A stretch of DNA of 64,000 nt, taken from the NCBI RefSeq assembly GCF_024628865.1, contig NZ_CP102384.1:1623001-1687000 (forward strand), given 5' to 3'. The number at the start of each line of letters is the position of its first letter. Position 1 is the stretch's first letter. Source of the stretch: Sphingopyxis sp. DBS4 (GTDB taxonomy: Bacteria > Pseudomonadota > Alphaproteobacteria > Sphingomonadales > Sphingomonadaceae). The notes beneath the pieces were generated by a model. The model did not search any database, was not told the origin of the DNA, and worked only from the letters and a program-made list of their open reading frames with translations. Shown here in pieces: positions 1 to 8,346 of the stretch. Both the position numbers and the translations under genes were made by a program.

Positions 1-470
1 ACGCCGCAGATCGACTTGGGAAAGGCGGGATGCCGCGCCCGATTGATCACCACCTGCCCGACCGCAAGCTGCCCCTTCGAATCGTCGCCCGCCTCATAGA
101 GCATTGCCGCGGCAAGGCAGTCGCGCGCGCGGACGCGGGCGTCGCCGCTTCCGGCATAGAGGAAGGGCCGCGCGGCGACGAACCCCCTGGTGACGAGCGG
201 AATCTCCGCGTTCTGCGCGCGGGCGTCGGCTTCGGTGACCGGCGCGAGTTCCATCGGCTGGACGTCGGGAACGACATCGGCGGGCGGCGCGACCGGGTGC
301 GGCCGCGCGCCATGCCGACCCGCGTTCGTCTGTCCGCTGGCATAAAGCACCGCGACGATCGCCGCGGCGGCGATCAGGACGAACAGCCAGCCGGTCCAGT
401 CTAGACGCGGCGTCGCCGCTGGGCAGTCGCGCCGCAGCGACGTCGCCGATGAATCGCCGGTCAGGCGCAT
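1..470 (-). CDS. SleB-family cell wall hydrolase, C-terminus cut by window edge
   Basis: The reading frame starts at 470 with no stop before position 1, so only the first 156 residues are visible. A short cytoplasmic head is followed by one hydrophobic segment (about residues 27-45, WLFVLIAAAAIVAVLY) acting as a signal anchor. A low-complexity linker follows, then the start of the hydrolase_2/SleB domain with the tell-tale strings AAAMLYEAGDDSKGQLAVGQ and VVINRARHPAFPKSICGV. In this family the domain cleaves peptidoglycan, so the enzyme is likely periplasmic and membrane-anchored. It begins 8 bp after the cysK stop, suggesting co-transcription with cysK and the hydrolase upstream of it. Confidence 0.85.
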   Translation of the reverse strand, partial: MRLTGDSSATSLRRDCPAATPRLDWTGWLFVLIAAAAIVAVLYASGQTNAGRHGARPHPVAPPADVVPDVQPMELAPVTEADARAQNAEIPLVTRGFVAARPFLYAGSGDARVRARDCLAAAMLYEAGDDSKGQLAVGQVVINRARHPAFPKSICG

Positions 471-478
471 TCGAGGGG

Positions 479-1399
479 TCAGATTTCCGGCAGGAAGTCG
501 GGAACCGAAAGATAGCGCTCGCCGGTGTCGTAGTTGAAGCCGAGGATGCGCGTGCCGGGCGGAAGCTCGGCCAGCTTCTGCTCGATCGCCGCCAGCGTCG
601 CGCCCGACGAGATGCCGACGAGCATGCCTTCCTCGGTCGCGGCGCGCAGCGCCCAACGCTTGGCGTCGGCGGCCTCGACCGTGATCACCCCGTCGAGAAG
701 GTCGGTATGGAGATTGCGCGGGATGAACCCGGCGCCGAGGCCCTGGATCGGATGCGGGCCCGGTTGGCCGCCCGAAATGACCGGCGATTGGGTCGGCTCG
801 ACCGCGAACACCTTCAGGTTCGGCCAATGCTGCTTGAGGAACTGCGTCACCCCGGTGATATGGCCGCCGGTGCCGACGCCGGTGATCAGCACGTCGATCG
901 GCGTGTCCTTGAAATCGGCGAGGATTTCCGGCCCCGTGGTGCGGAGGTGGACGTCGACATTCGCTTCATTCTCGAACTGCTGGGGCATCCAGGCGCCGGG
1001 GGTCGTCTCGACCAGTTCGATCGCCCGCTCGATCGCGCCCTTCATCCCCTTTTCGCGCGGGGTGAGGTCAAAGGTCGCGCCATAGGCGAGCATCAGGCGC
1101 CGGCGTTCGAGCGACATGCTTTCGGGCATGACGAGGATCAGCTTGTACCCCTTGACCGCGGCGGCCATCGCCAGGCCGATGCCGGTGTTTCCCGACGTTG
1201 GCTCGACGATGGTGCCGCCGGGCTTCAGGCTGCCGTCGCGCTCGGCCGCCTCGATCATCGCCAGGCCGATGCGATCCTTGATCGAACCGCCGGGATTGCT
1301 GCGTTCGGACTTGATCCAGACTTCGGCGTCCGGAAACAGCTTTGCCATGCGGATATGCGGCGTGTTCCCGATGGTATCGAGGATCGAATTGGCTTTCAT
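479..1399 (-). CDS. cysK: Cysteine synthase A (O-acetylserine sulfhydrylase)
   Basis: PLP enzyme making L-cysteine from O-acetylserine and sulfide in the cytoplasm. The 306 residues match the usual family length. The PLP-binding lysine is K41 in the motif [10 protein letters not shown]. The substrate loop TSGNTG lies at 68-73, and the phosphate-cradling glycine loop [10 protein letters not shown] near 175-184. The C-terminal segment carries GISSGA. The start codon overlaps the stop of the upstream alpha/beta hydrolase (ATGA at 1396-1399), so translation is probably coupled. The SleB-like gene follows after 8 bp. Cysteine synthase rather than cystathionine beta-synthase is favoured by the short length and the absence of a CBS domain. 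Confidence 0.95.
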   Translation of the reverse strand: MKANSILDTIGNTPHIRMAKLFPDAEVWIKSERSNPGGSIKDRIGLAMIEAAERDGSLKPGGTIVEPTSGNTGIGLAMAAAVKGYKLILVMPESMSLERRRLMLAYGATFDLTPREKGMKGAIERAIELVETTPGAWMPQQFENEANVDVHLRTTGPEILADFKDTPIDVLITGVGTGGHITGVTQFLKQHWPNLKVFAVEPTQSPVISGGQPGPHPIQGLGAGFIPRNLHTDLLDGVITVEAADAKRWALRAATEEGMLVGISSGATLAAIEQKLAELPPGTRILGFNYDTGERYLSVPDFLPEI

Positions 1400-2064
1400 G
1401 ATCGGTACGCTCTTTCCTTGAATTCAAACCGCGGGTCGCGGCGGACGCGGTTCGGCCAGTCTCCGGCGCGCAGCCACTGGCTTTCGTCCGCCAGCGCAGG
1501 CGTCGGCGCGGGTTGTAACGAGGCGAGCAGATACTGTCCATAAGGCCAGTCCCCGATGCCCGAGTCGGCGTTGATGTGCCCGAACGGTCCGGCGTTGACG
1601 AAGCGCGCGTCCCACTGGCGCGCGAGGCGCCAGACATAGGCGGTCTTGGCATAGGGATCATCGTCGCTCGCCACGACGATAATTGGCGTCTGCGACGTGA
1701 AGCCGGGGGTGTCGGCGAAGCCGGTGATGCGCTTTTCGTGCCGCAGTCGCCCAAGGTCGGGCGGCGCGACGAGCAGCGCCCCCGCGATACGAGCCCGCGT
1801 CGGAGTGCTCGCCGCCGCGAACCAGTGCGCGAAAGCGTGGCAGCCGAGGCTGTGCGCGGCGATCAACACCGGCGCGCTTTCGGCCTCGATCGCCTCGGCG
1901 ATGCGACGAGTCCAGCTATCGCGATCGGGCTCGGCCCAGCGGCCCAGTTCGACTCGCTCGGCGTTCGCGAACTTGCGTTCCCACAGGCTCTGCCAGTGAG
2001 TCGGGCCGCTGTTGTGGAGGCCGGGAATGGTCAGGATTTTATGGTGGATTCGGGTGTCTTGCAT
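1396..2064 (-). CDS. RBBP9/YdeN-family alpha/beta hydrolase
   Basis: Small cytoplasmic serine hydrolase of 222 residues, family DUF1234/RBBP9. The start has the typical [20 protein letters not shown]. The nucleophile is S72 in AAHSLGC, the candidate acid is in SDDDPY (134-136), and the histidine is H163 in [11 protein letters not shown]. The natural substrate of this bacterial family is not established. It is the first gene of a run with cysK and a SleB-like hydrolase, and overlaps cysK by four bases. A promoter-like TTGTCA-N16-TATCC lies 50-80 bp upstream. Confidence 0.88.
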   Translation of the reverse strand: MQDTRIHHKILTIPGLHNSGPTHWQSLWERKFANAERVELGRWAEPDRDSWTRRIAEAIEAESAPVLIAAHSLGCHAFAHWFAAASTPTRARIAGALLVAPPDLGRLRHEKRITGFADTPGFTSQTPIIVVASDDDPYAKTAYVWRLARQWDARFVNAGPFGHINADSGIGDWPYGQYLLASLQPAPTPALADESQWLRAGDWPNRVRRDPRFEFKERAYRS

Positions 2065-2116
2065 GGCGGGTTCTCCATCGATGGGAGGAGGGGGAACCGC
2101 GGTGACGGGTACGTCC

Positions 2117-2144
2117 TGGATAACTCAACAAAATAAATTGACAA
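2117..2144 (-). promoter_or_regulatory. Candidate sigma70 promoter for the hydrolase-cysK-sleB run
   Basis: Read on the minus strand, a TTGTCA hexamer (2139-2144) and TATCC (2118-2122) are separated by 16 bases, with an AT-rich spacer in otherwise GC-rich DNA. Transcription would start near 2110, leaving a leader of about 45 bases. The same motif and spacing occur before the DUF4349 gene near 16760. Confidence 0.4.
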
Positions 2145-2215
2145 TAGCTTTGTGGCGAAAGGACAGCGGCGTGCGACGAGCTGACTCCGGACCTGCGAAG
2201 CGGTGCGGAAATGCG

Positions 2216-3526
2216 TCAGTCGCCCATGTCGAACCGCGCCTCGAAGGTCCGGGCACGCCGCAGTTCGGGAAAGAGCCACGCCCAGAGCGCGGTAACGCCG
2301 ATCGCCGCTGCGCCGCCGACGACGACGGCGCTGATCGGTCCCAGCGCCGCAGCCATCGCGCCCGCGCGCATCTCGCCGAGCTCGTTCGATGCCGAAATCG
2401 CGAGGCCCGACGCCGCGCTGACCCGCCCGCGCATATGATCGGGGGTGTTGAGCTGGATCAGCGTGCCGCGCACGAAGACCGAGAACATGTCGGCCGCGCC
2501 CATCAGGACGAGCAGTGCCAGCGAGAGCAGCAGATTGGTCGACAGGCCGAAAGCCACCGTTCCGGCGCCGAAGACCGCGACCGCCCACAGCATCTTGACC
2601 CCGACATTGCGTTCGATCGGGCGGATCGCAAGGCCGAGCGCGACGACCGCGGCCCCGACCGCCGGCGCGGCGCGCAGGAGCCCGAGTCCTTCGGAGCCGA
2701 CGTGCAAGATGTCGCGGGCATAGACGGGCAGCATCGCGGTCGCGCCCGACAGGATGACCGCGAACAGGTCGAGCGTGATCGTGCCGAGCAGGAAGCGCTC
2801 GCTCCAGACGAATTGCAGACCGTCGACCATCTCGCGCAGCGGATGGCGGCGCACCTCGGCGGGCGGCGGCAGCACGGGCCGCACCCGGCTAATCGTCCAG
2901 GCCGAGATGACGAGAAGGATCGCGGCGAAGATATAGACCGACGTTGGATGCGCGGCATAGATCAGGCCGCCCGCCGCGGGGCCGATCACCGACGCCGATT
3001 GCCAGGCGATGCTGCTCATCGCGATCGCGCGGGGCAGGATCGCGGGCGGGACGATGTTGGGTGCGATCGCGCTCATCGCCGGCCCCGAAAAGACGCGCGC
3101 GACGCCATGCATCGCCGCGAGGCCGAACAGCAGGTTCAGCGTCAGCCCGTCGGTCCAGGTGAACCAGCCGAGGACGACCGCGATTCCGAAATCGATGGCG
3201 TTGGAAAAGATCGCGACGCTGCGCCGCTCGAACCGGTCGGCGGCCCAGCCCGCGACGGGGGTCAAGAGCGCGATCGGCACGAACTGGACGAGCCCGAGCA
3301 GGCCGAGCTGGAACGACGCTTCCTTGATCGTCATGCCGTAATCGGTGCGCGCGGTGTCGTAGAGCTGGTATCCGATCACGACGACCACCGCGATCGTCGC
3401 CATCACCGCGGTGAAGCGCGCGATCCAGTAATAGCGATAGTCGGGGATGCTCAGCGGAGAGGGATCGAGGATCGCCGGGCCCGGCATCTCCGGCTCTTCG
3501 CCGTCTGGGGGAAATATCGTTGCCAT
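2216..3526 (-). CDS. MFS transporter, EntS/DUF894-like exporter
   Basis: Inner-membrane carrier of about 436 residues with twelve hydrophobic stretches. It belongs to the EntS-like branch of the major facilitator superfamily, recognised from the N-terminal DYRYYWIARFTAV, the loop GWAADRFERRSVAIFSNA between TM2 and TM3, and GLLGLVQFVPIALLTPVAG. Family members export siderophores or drugs; the cargo here is unknown. I prefer the ATG at 3526 over the GTG at 3535 because GTGAGG lies just before it. It is separated by 150 bp from the alpha/beta hydrolase gene on the same strand. Confidence 0.85.
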   Translation of the reverse strand: MATIFPPDGEEPEMPGPAILDPSPLSIPDYRYYWIARFTAVMATIAVVVVIGYQLYDTARTDYGMTIKEASFQLGLLGLVQFVPIALLTPVAGWAADRFERRSVAIFSNAIDFGIAVVLGWFTWTDGLTLNLLFGLAAMHGVARVFSGPAMSAIAPNIVPPAILPRAIAMSSIAWQSASVIGPAAGGLIYAAHPTSVYIFAAILLVISAWTISRVRPVLPPPAEVRRHPLREMVDGLQFVWSERFLLGTITLDLFAVILSGATAMLPVYARDILHVGSEGLGLLRAAPAVGAAVVALGLAIRPIERNVGVKMLWAVAVFGAGTVAFGLSTNLLLSLALLVLMGAADMFSVFVRGTLIQLNTPDHMRGRVSAASGLAISASNELGEMRAGAMAAALGPISAVVVGGAAAIGVTALWAWLFPELRRARTFEARFDMGD

Positions 3527-3653
3527 CGGCCTCACGCCCTAGAGGGGAATTCGGCTCTGTCCAGAGCGCATGGCCATGCCGTTCGTCGATTAACGGGTGT
3601 CATTCGTCGGACGCGGTGGCAGAAACCCGCCATCGATTGAGGGAGATGATCGA

Positions 3654-5375
3654 ATGACACGTCAATTTGCCCGCTTCGGCGGTGCCGCCATGGCCGCGGC
3701 GCTGCTCGTCCTCACCGCCTGCAACGCATCGGGCGACAAGCCCGCGTCGGGATCGGACGCGAAGAACTGGACCGAGTTTCGCGACAATTTCCTTGCGGGC
3801 TATTTCCCGCTCAACCCCAATTTCGCGGTCTATCAGGGCAAGCACGAATTTGATGGTCAGCTTCCCGACTGGTCGGCCGACGGCCTTCAGAAACAGATTG
3901 CCTTCCTTGAAAAGACGATCGCCGACGCCAAGGCGTTCGACGGCAAGATGACCGATGCCGAGAAGTTCGAGCGCGACTATCTGGTGCATGTCGCCCAGGG
4001 GCAGCTCTTCTTCCTGAAGGACGCCGATTTCCCGCACAAGAACCCGGCCTATTATGTCGGGCAGCTCGACCCCAACGTCTATGTCTCGCGGCCCTATGCC
4101 GACGCGCCGACGCGGATGAAGGCGTTTATCGCCTATGCGCAGAAAGTCCCCGCGGCCGCCGAGCAGATCAAGGCGAACATCAAGCTGCCGCTGCCCGCGA
4201 CCTTCGTCAAATATGGCACCGCGGGCTTCGGCGGTTTCGCCGATTATTATACCGGTGACGCCAAGAAGGCCTTTGCCGAGGTCAAGGATCCCGAGCTTCA
4301 GAAGCAGTTCGACGAGGCAGCGGCGAAGGCCGCGGCGGCGATGAAGGATCTCGCCGCCTATATTGGCTCGAAGCCGGGCACCGCCGACGGCTATGCGATC
4401 GGGGCCGACAATTTCGCCAAGATGATCCTGACCAACGAAGCGGTCGATACCCCGCTGGATGAGCTGGAGCGCATCGGTCAGGCCGACCTCAAGCGGAACC
4501 AGGATGCGCTGAAAGCCGCCTGCGCGACTTACGCCGCCGGGATGACGATCGCCGATTGCATGAAGAAGATGAATTCGGACAAGCCCGCCGATGGTCCTGT
4601 CGCCGAGGCCCGGCGCCAGCTTCCGGCGCTCCGCGCGTTCATCGCCGAAAAGGATCTCGTCTCGATCCCCGGCACCGAGCAGGCGCAGGTAGAGGAATCG
4701 CCGCCCTACAACCGCCAGAACAGCGCCTATATCGACATTCCGGGGCCGTATGAGAAAGGCCTGCCGTCGGTCTATTACATTTCGCCGCCCGACCCGAGCT
4801 GGGACAAGGCGACGCAGGATGCCTTCGTTCCGGGCAAGAAGGATCTGCTCTTCACGTCGGTCCACGAGGTGTGGCCGGGCCACTTCCTGAACTTCCTCCA
4901 CTCAAACCGCGCGGAAAGCATCTTCGGCAAATTGTTCGTCGGCTATGCCTTTGCCGAGGGCTGGGCGCATTATACCGAGGAGATGATGTGGGACGCGGGA
5001 CTCGGAGACGGCGACCCCGAAACGCATATCGGCCAGCTTTCGAACGCGCTGCTCCGCGATTGCCGCTTCATCTCGGCGATCGGGCTCCACACCAAGGGGA
5101 TGACCGTCGCGGACTCGGAAAAGCTGTTCAAGGAGCAATGCTATCAGGACGATGGCAATGCGCGGCAACAGGCGGCGCGCGGCACCTATGATCCGCTCTA
5201 CCTCAACTACACGATGGGCAAGCTGATGATCCGCAAGCTCCGCGACGACTGGACCAAGGGGGACAGGACGAAGTGGAAAGCGTTCCACGACGAATTCCTC
5301 TCCTACGGCGGCCCGCCGATCCCGATGGTGCGCGCCGCGATGATGAAGGAGGACGCGCCGAAGGCGGTCTTCTGA
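3654..5375 (+). CDS. DUF885 lipoprotein, putative zinc-dependent hydrolase
   Basis: 573 residues starting at the ATG preceded by GGGAGATG; the frame is open further upstream but the lipoprotein signal fixes this start. Residues 1-23 form a signal peptide ending in the lipobox LTAC with C23. The mature part is a DUF885 protein. It shows the family's metal-site signature HEVWPGH (H404, E405, H410) and the second motif EGWAHYTEEM (E435, H439). DUF885 is related to M32-like metallopeptidases, but activity on peptides is inference. It is likely attached to the inner or outer membrane facing the periplasm. The TIR-domain gene begins 53 bp downstream. Confidence 0.9.
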   Translation: MTRQFARFGGAAMAAALLVLTACNASGDKPASGSDAKNWTEFRDNFLAGYFPLNPNFAVYQGKHEFDGQLPDWSADGLQKQIAFLEKTIADAKAFDGKMTDAEKFERDYLVHVAQGQLFFLKDADFPHKNPAYYVGQLDPNVYVSRPYADAPTRMKAFIAYAQKVPAAAEQIKANIKLPLPATFVKYGTAGFGGFADYYTGDAKKAFAEVKDPELQKQFDEAAAKAAAAMKDLAAYIGSKPGTADGYAIGADNFAKMILTNEAVDTPLDELERIGQADLKRNQDALKAACATYAAGMTIADCMKKMNSDKPADGPVAEARRQLPALRAFIAEKDLVSIPGTEQAQVEESPPYNRQNSAYIDIPGPYEKGLPSVYYISPPDPSWDKATQDAFVPGKKDLLFTSVHEVWPGHFLNFLHSNRAESIFGKLFVGYAFAEGWAHYTEEMMWDAGLGDGDPETHIGQLSNALLRDCRFISAIGLHTKGMTVADSEKLFKEQCYQDDGNARQQAARGTYDPLYLNYTMGKLMIRKLRDDWTKGDRTKWKAFHDEFLSYGGPPIPMVRAAMMKEDAPKAVF

Positions 5376-5397
5376 GGCTGGCGAATCGAACGACCCA

Positions 5398-5428
5398 CGG
5401 CTAGCCTCTCGTCCAAAGGGGCTAGCCG
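5398..5428 (+). promoter_or_regulatory. Perfect 9-bp hairpin abutting the TIR start codon
   Basis: CGGCTAGCC (5398-5406) and GGCTAGCCG (5420-5428) are exact inverted complements, with a 13-base loop that contains the likely ribosome-binding AAAGG. The right arm ends at the base before the ATG at 5429. A folded stem would hide the start region, so translation control of the TIR gene is plausible. There is no T-run, so a terminator for the DUF885 gene is less likely. Confidence 0.5.
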
Positions 5429-6574
5429 ATGGTCGATGTCTTCATTTCCTATTCGCGCGACAACAAGGCGCGCGTGGCTGAGATTGCCAATGCGGTCGCG
5501 GCGGCGGGCTATGACGTGTGGTGGGACGCCGAACTGCCGCCGCATCGCTCCTACGGCGACGTGATCACCGAAAAGATCGGCAGCGCGAAGGCGGCGATCG
5601 TCGTCTGGTCGCAGACATCCGCGCAGTCCGAATGGGTGCGTGCCGAGGCTGATGTCGCGCGCAATCAGAAAAAATTGGTGCAGACGTCGATCGACGACGT
5701 GATGCCGCCCTTGCCCTTCAATCAGATTCAGTTCGCGGAGCTCGCGGATTGGAACGGCGAGCCCGATCATCGCGGCTGGCGCAAGGTGCTGATGAGCCTG
5801 GAAGATCTGTGCGGACGGGAAGCGGCGCCTGTAGCCGCTTCGCAACCCGCACCGCCGAAATCGGCTCCGGTCGACCGGCAGGACCCGCCTCCGGCCCGAA
5901 AATCATCCTTTCTGCCACGGGCCCTGCTGGGGCTTGCGGTCGTTGCCGTCGCCTTGCTTGCGTGGAAGCTCCTTCAACCTTCACCGTCGCCCGCGACGGC
6001 TGTCGCACCTGCCAAAGTCGCGGCCACGACTGCGAGCAAGGAGACCGATAAGAGCGCGGCGCCGACCATCACCCCGTCCGCAGAAGCTTTCACGCTGGCG
6101 GCTGTGATCGACGATCCCGACGGCTTCACCAACATCCGCTCGGGCCAGAGCACCAAGGCGGCGATTATCGGCAAGGTGCTCGAGGGCGAGAAATTCCTGA
6201 CCTATCAGCAGCCCGGTTCATGGTGGCGGGTGCGCAAGGCAGACGGCACCACCGGCTATATGTTCCGCAAATATATCCGGCTGATCGAGGGGGGAGCGAC
6301 GCCGCCTACCGATACGAGCAAGGGCGCGATCATCGCCGATTCCTCGAAGCGCGTACTGACCGCGGCCGACGTCGCGGGCCTCACTCCGGAGCAGGCACGG
6401 CTGGCGCGGAACGAGATTTTCGCGCGACACGGCCTGCGTTTCAAGGACCCGAGCCTGCAAGCCTATTTCACCTCCTTGCCCTGGTATCGGCCGACCAGCG
6501 ACAGCGTCGCACTTTCGGCGGTCGAAAAGGCGAATGTCGCACTGCTCCAATCGGCCGAAACCGTCCCGCAATGA
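5429..6574 (+). CDS. TIR-transmembrane-SH3-YARHG signalling protein
   Basis: 381 residues in four parts. Residues 1-130 are a bacterial TIR domain (VDVFISYSRDN; YDVWWDAELP; AAIVVWSQTSAQSEWVRAE). E73 in WVRAE is where NAD-cleaving TIR domains keep their catalytic glutamate. A Pro/Ala-rich linker precedes one membrane segment at 161-182. A bacterial SH3 domain follows (about 223-288; FTNIRSGQST, GSWWRVRKADGTTGYM). Last comes a YARHG domain (about 308-352; ARNEIFARHGLRFKDP with ARHG at 332-335). The likely topology is TIR in the cytoplasm, SH3 and YARHG in the periplasm. The stop overlaps the start of the cyclase gene (ATGA). Whether TIR here cleaves NAD or only binds partners cannot be told from sequence. 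Confidence 0.85.
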   Translation: MVDVFISYSRDNKARVAEIANAVAAAGYDVWWDAELPPHRSYGDVITEKIGSAKAAIVVWSQTSAQSEWVRAEADVARNQKKLVQTSIDDVMPPLPFNQIQFAELADWNGEPDHRGWRKVLMSLEDLCGREAAPVAASQPAPPKSAPVDRQDPPPARKSSFLPRALLGLAVVAVALLAWKLLQPSPSPATAVAPAKVAATTASKETDKSAAPTITPSAEAFTLAAVIDDPDGFTNIRSGQSTKAAIIGKVLEGEKFLTYQQPGSWWRVRKADGTTGYMFRKYIRLIEGGATPPTDTSKGAIIADSSKRVLTAADVAGLTPEQARLARNEIFARHGLRFKDPSLQAYFTSLPWYRPTSDSVALSAVEKANVALLQSAETVPQ

Positions 6575-8346
6575 CAGCATCAGCCGCCGCCGTCGAAGCC
6601 GAGGTTGCGCACCGGCTGGGGCAGGGCGATGCGCTGAGCGCGTTCGACTGCGCAGCGGCGGCGCGACGCGACGGGACCGACAGCCCGCGGATGCGCTATC
6701 TGATGGTGCGTGCGCTCGCCGCGTCGGGCGACAGCCTCGGCGCGATGCACCTTTATGAGCAACTCGGCCTGGCGGCGACGGGCGACGTCGACAGCCTGGC
6801 GCTTGCAGGTCGTATCTGGAAGGATGAGGCCTTCGATCATGACGGCGTCGAGCGCGCCGGTTTCCTGCGCAAGGCCGCTGCCGCTTACGACCATGCGTTT
6901 CAGGCGTCGGGCGCGGACTTCCCGGCCATCAACGCAGCCAGCCTTTATGCGATGCTCAGCGAGCGCGAGCGCGCGGCAGCGCTGGCGGGACCGATCGCGG
7001 CGAATGGCGCCGCTGACACTTATTGGGATCAGGCGACTCTCGTCGAGGCGCTGCTGCTGCTCGGACGCGGCGAGGAGGCGCTGGTCCATGCCCGCGGCGC
7101 CCACGCGCAGGCGGGAACGCGGGCAGGCGATCGCGCCTCGACCTGCCGCCAGATCGCCCGGCTGGTCGCCAGCGGGGCGATCGACGCGGGTCATGGGGCG
7201 GATATCGCGGCCTTGCTGCGTCCCGCGCCGGTCGGCGTCTATTGCGGCCGCATGTTCCGCGCCGGCGGGGAGGGCGAGGCCAATGCCGCAAGGGCGATCG
7301 CCGAAACGCTGGATAGCCAGCCACTTTCGGCACTGATCGGTCCGCTCGCCTGCGGTGCCGACATTTTGTTTGCCGAAGCCGCGCTCGATCGCGGGATCGA
7401 CCTGACCATCGTCCTGCCCTTTGCCGAGGGTGATTTCATCGCCCAGTCGGTCCAGTCGGGCGGCGGCGAATGGCTTCCGCGCTATCGCCGCTGCCGCGAT
7501 GGCGCCGCGATGGTCCATTTCGCCAGCAATGCCGGCTATGTCAGCGACGATTGCCAGTTCATTCTCGGCTCGCACACCGCGATGGGGCTGGCGAAGCTGC
7601 GCGCGCGCGAACTCGAAACGGTGGCGATCCAGCTTGCGGTGGTCGATCCGGCGGTTGCCGCGCGCTCGGGCGCGGAGATTGCCGGAACCAACGCCGATAT
7701 CGCGCTCTGGCGGGGCGGGGGCGGGGAAACGCTGACGATCCCGGTCGGCGGTCTCGATCGCAATCTCGATTTTCCACCCGCGCCGAAACCGCCCGCGGGC
7801 ACGCAGCGCGGTCTCTACGCGATATTGTTCGCCGATTTCGCGGGCTTCTCGAAGCTCGGCGAAGCCGAGCTCCCGGTCTTCGCGCAGGAGGTGATGGGGG
7901 GTATCGGGCGCATCCTCGATCAATTCGGCGACGCCGTGCTGTTCCGCAACACCTGGGGCGATGCGGTCTATGCGGTGATCGACAACCCCGCGGCGGCGGC
8001 GCGGATCGCGCTCGCCATGCAGGAAAGACTCGACGTGCTGCCCGCGGGGCTGGGGCTCGAAGGGCATAAGGCGGGGATGCGCACCGGCATTCATTTCGGC
8101 CCGATCTATCGCGGCATCGATCCGGTGGTCGGCAACGAGCTCTGGTATGGGACCGAGGTCACGCGCACCGCGCGGATCGAACCGGTGACTTTGGTCGGAC
8201 AGGTTTACTGCACCCAGCCGCTCGCCGCGATGCTCGCGCTCGAAAATGCGCGCGATTTCGATTGCGATTATGTCGGCAAGGTGGGGCTCGCCAAGGATTA
8301 TGGCGAACTGGCGCTCTATCGCCTCTCGCGCCGCTCAGGCGGCTGA
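6571..8346 (+). CDS. TPR/TRAFs-binding-like, SLOG-like and class III nucleotide cyclase protein
   Basis: 591 residues, soluble. About 1-210 is an alpha-helical repeat region resembling the TRAFs-binding/DUF4071 TPR module (LMVRALAASGDSLGAMHLYE). About 219-365 looks like a SLOG Rossmann domain (VGVYCGRM; GPLACGADILFAEAALDRG; IVLPFAEGDF). About 415-570 is a class III adenylate/guanylate cyclase domain. Both metal aspartates are kept (D422 in LFADFAGFSKL, D464 in WGDAVYAV), as is the arginine of the transition-state motif (R535). The usual asparagine of that motif is threonine (T531). The start overlaps the TIR gene stop by ATGA. Its 3' end overlaps rsmB on the other strand by 12 bp. The product, cAMP or cGMP or something else, is not predictable. 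Confidence 0.85.
   Translation: MTASAAAVEAEVAHRLGQGDALSAFDCAAAARRDGTDSPRMRYLMVRALAASGDSLGAMHLYEQLGLAATGDVDSLALAGRIWKDEAFDHDGVERAGFLRKAAAAYDHAFQASGADFPAINAASLYAMLSERERAAALAGPIAANGAADTYWDQATLVEALLLLGRGEEALVHARGAHAQAGTRAGDRASTCRQIARLVASGAIDAGHGADIAALLRPAPVGVYCGRMFRAGGEGEANAARAIAETLDSQPLSALIGPLACGADILFAEAALDRGIDLTIVLPFAEGDFIAQSVQSGGGEWLPRYRRCRDGAAMVHFASNAGYVSDDCQFILGSHTAMGLAKLRARELETVAIQLAVVDPAVAARSGAEIAGTNADIALWRGGGGETLTIPVGGLDRNLDFPPAPKPPAGTQRGLYAILFADFAGFSKLGEAELPVFAQEVMGGIGRILDQFGDAVLFRNTWGDAVYAVIDNPAAAARIALAMQERLDVLPAGLGLEGHKAGMRTGIHFGPIYRGIDPVVGNELWYGTEVTRTARIEPVTLVGQVYCTQPLAAMLALENARDFDCDYVGKVGLAKDYGELALYRLSRRSGG

Noticed and set aside
2012..3640. 542-codon plus-strand frame rich in Arg, Asp and Gln
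   Set aside because: Antisense to the MFS gene with typical shadow composition.
3600..4901. 433-codon open frame opposite the DUF885 gene
   Set aside because: The plus strand carries a lipoprotein signal and metal motifs; the opposite frame is compositional shadow.
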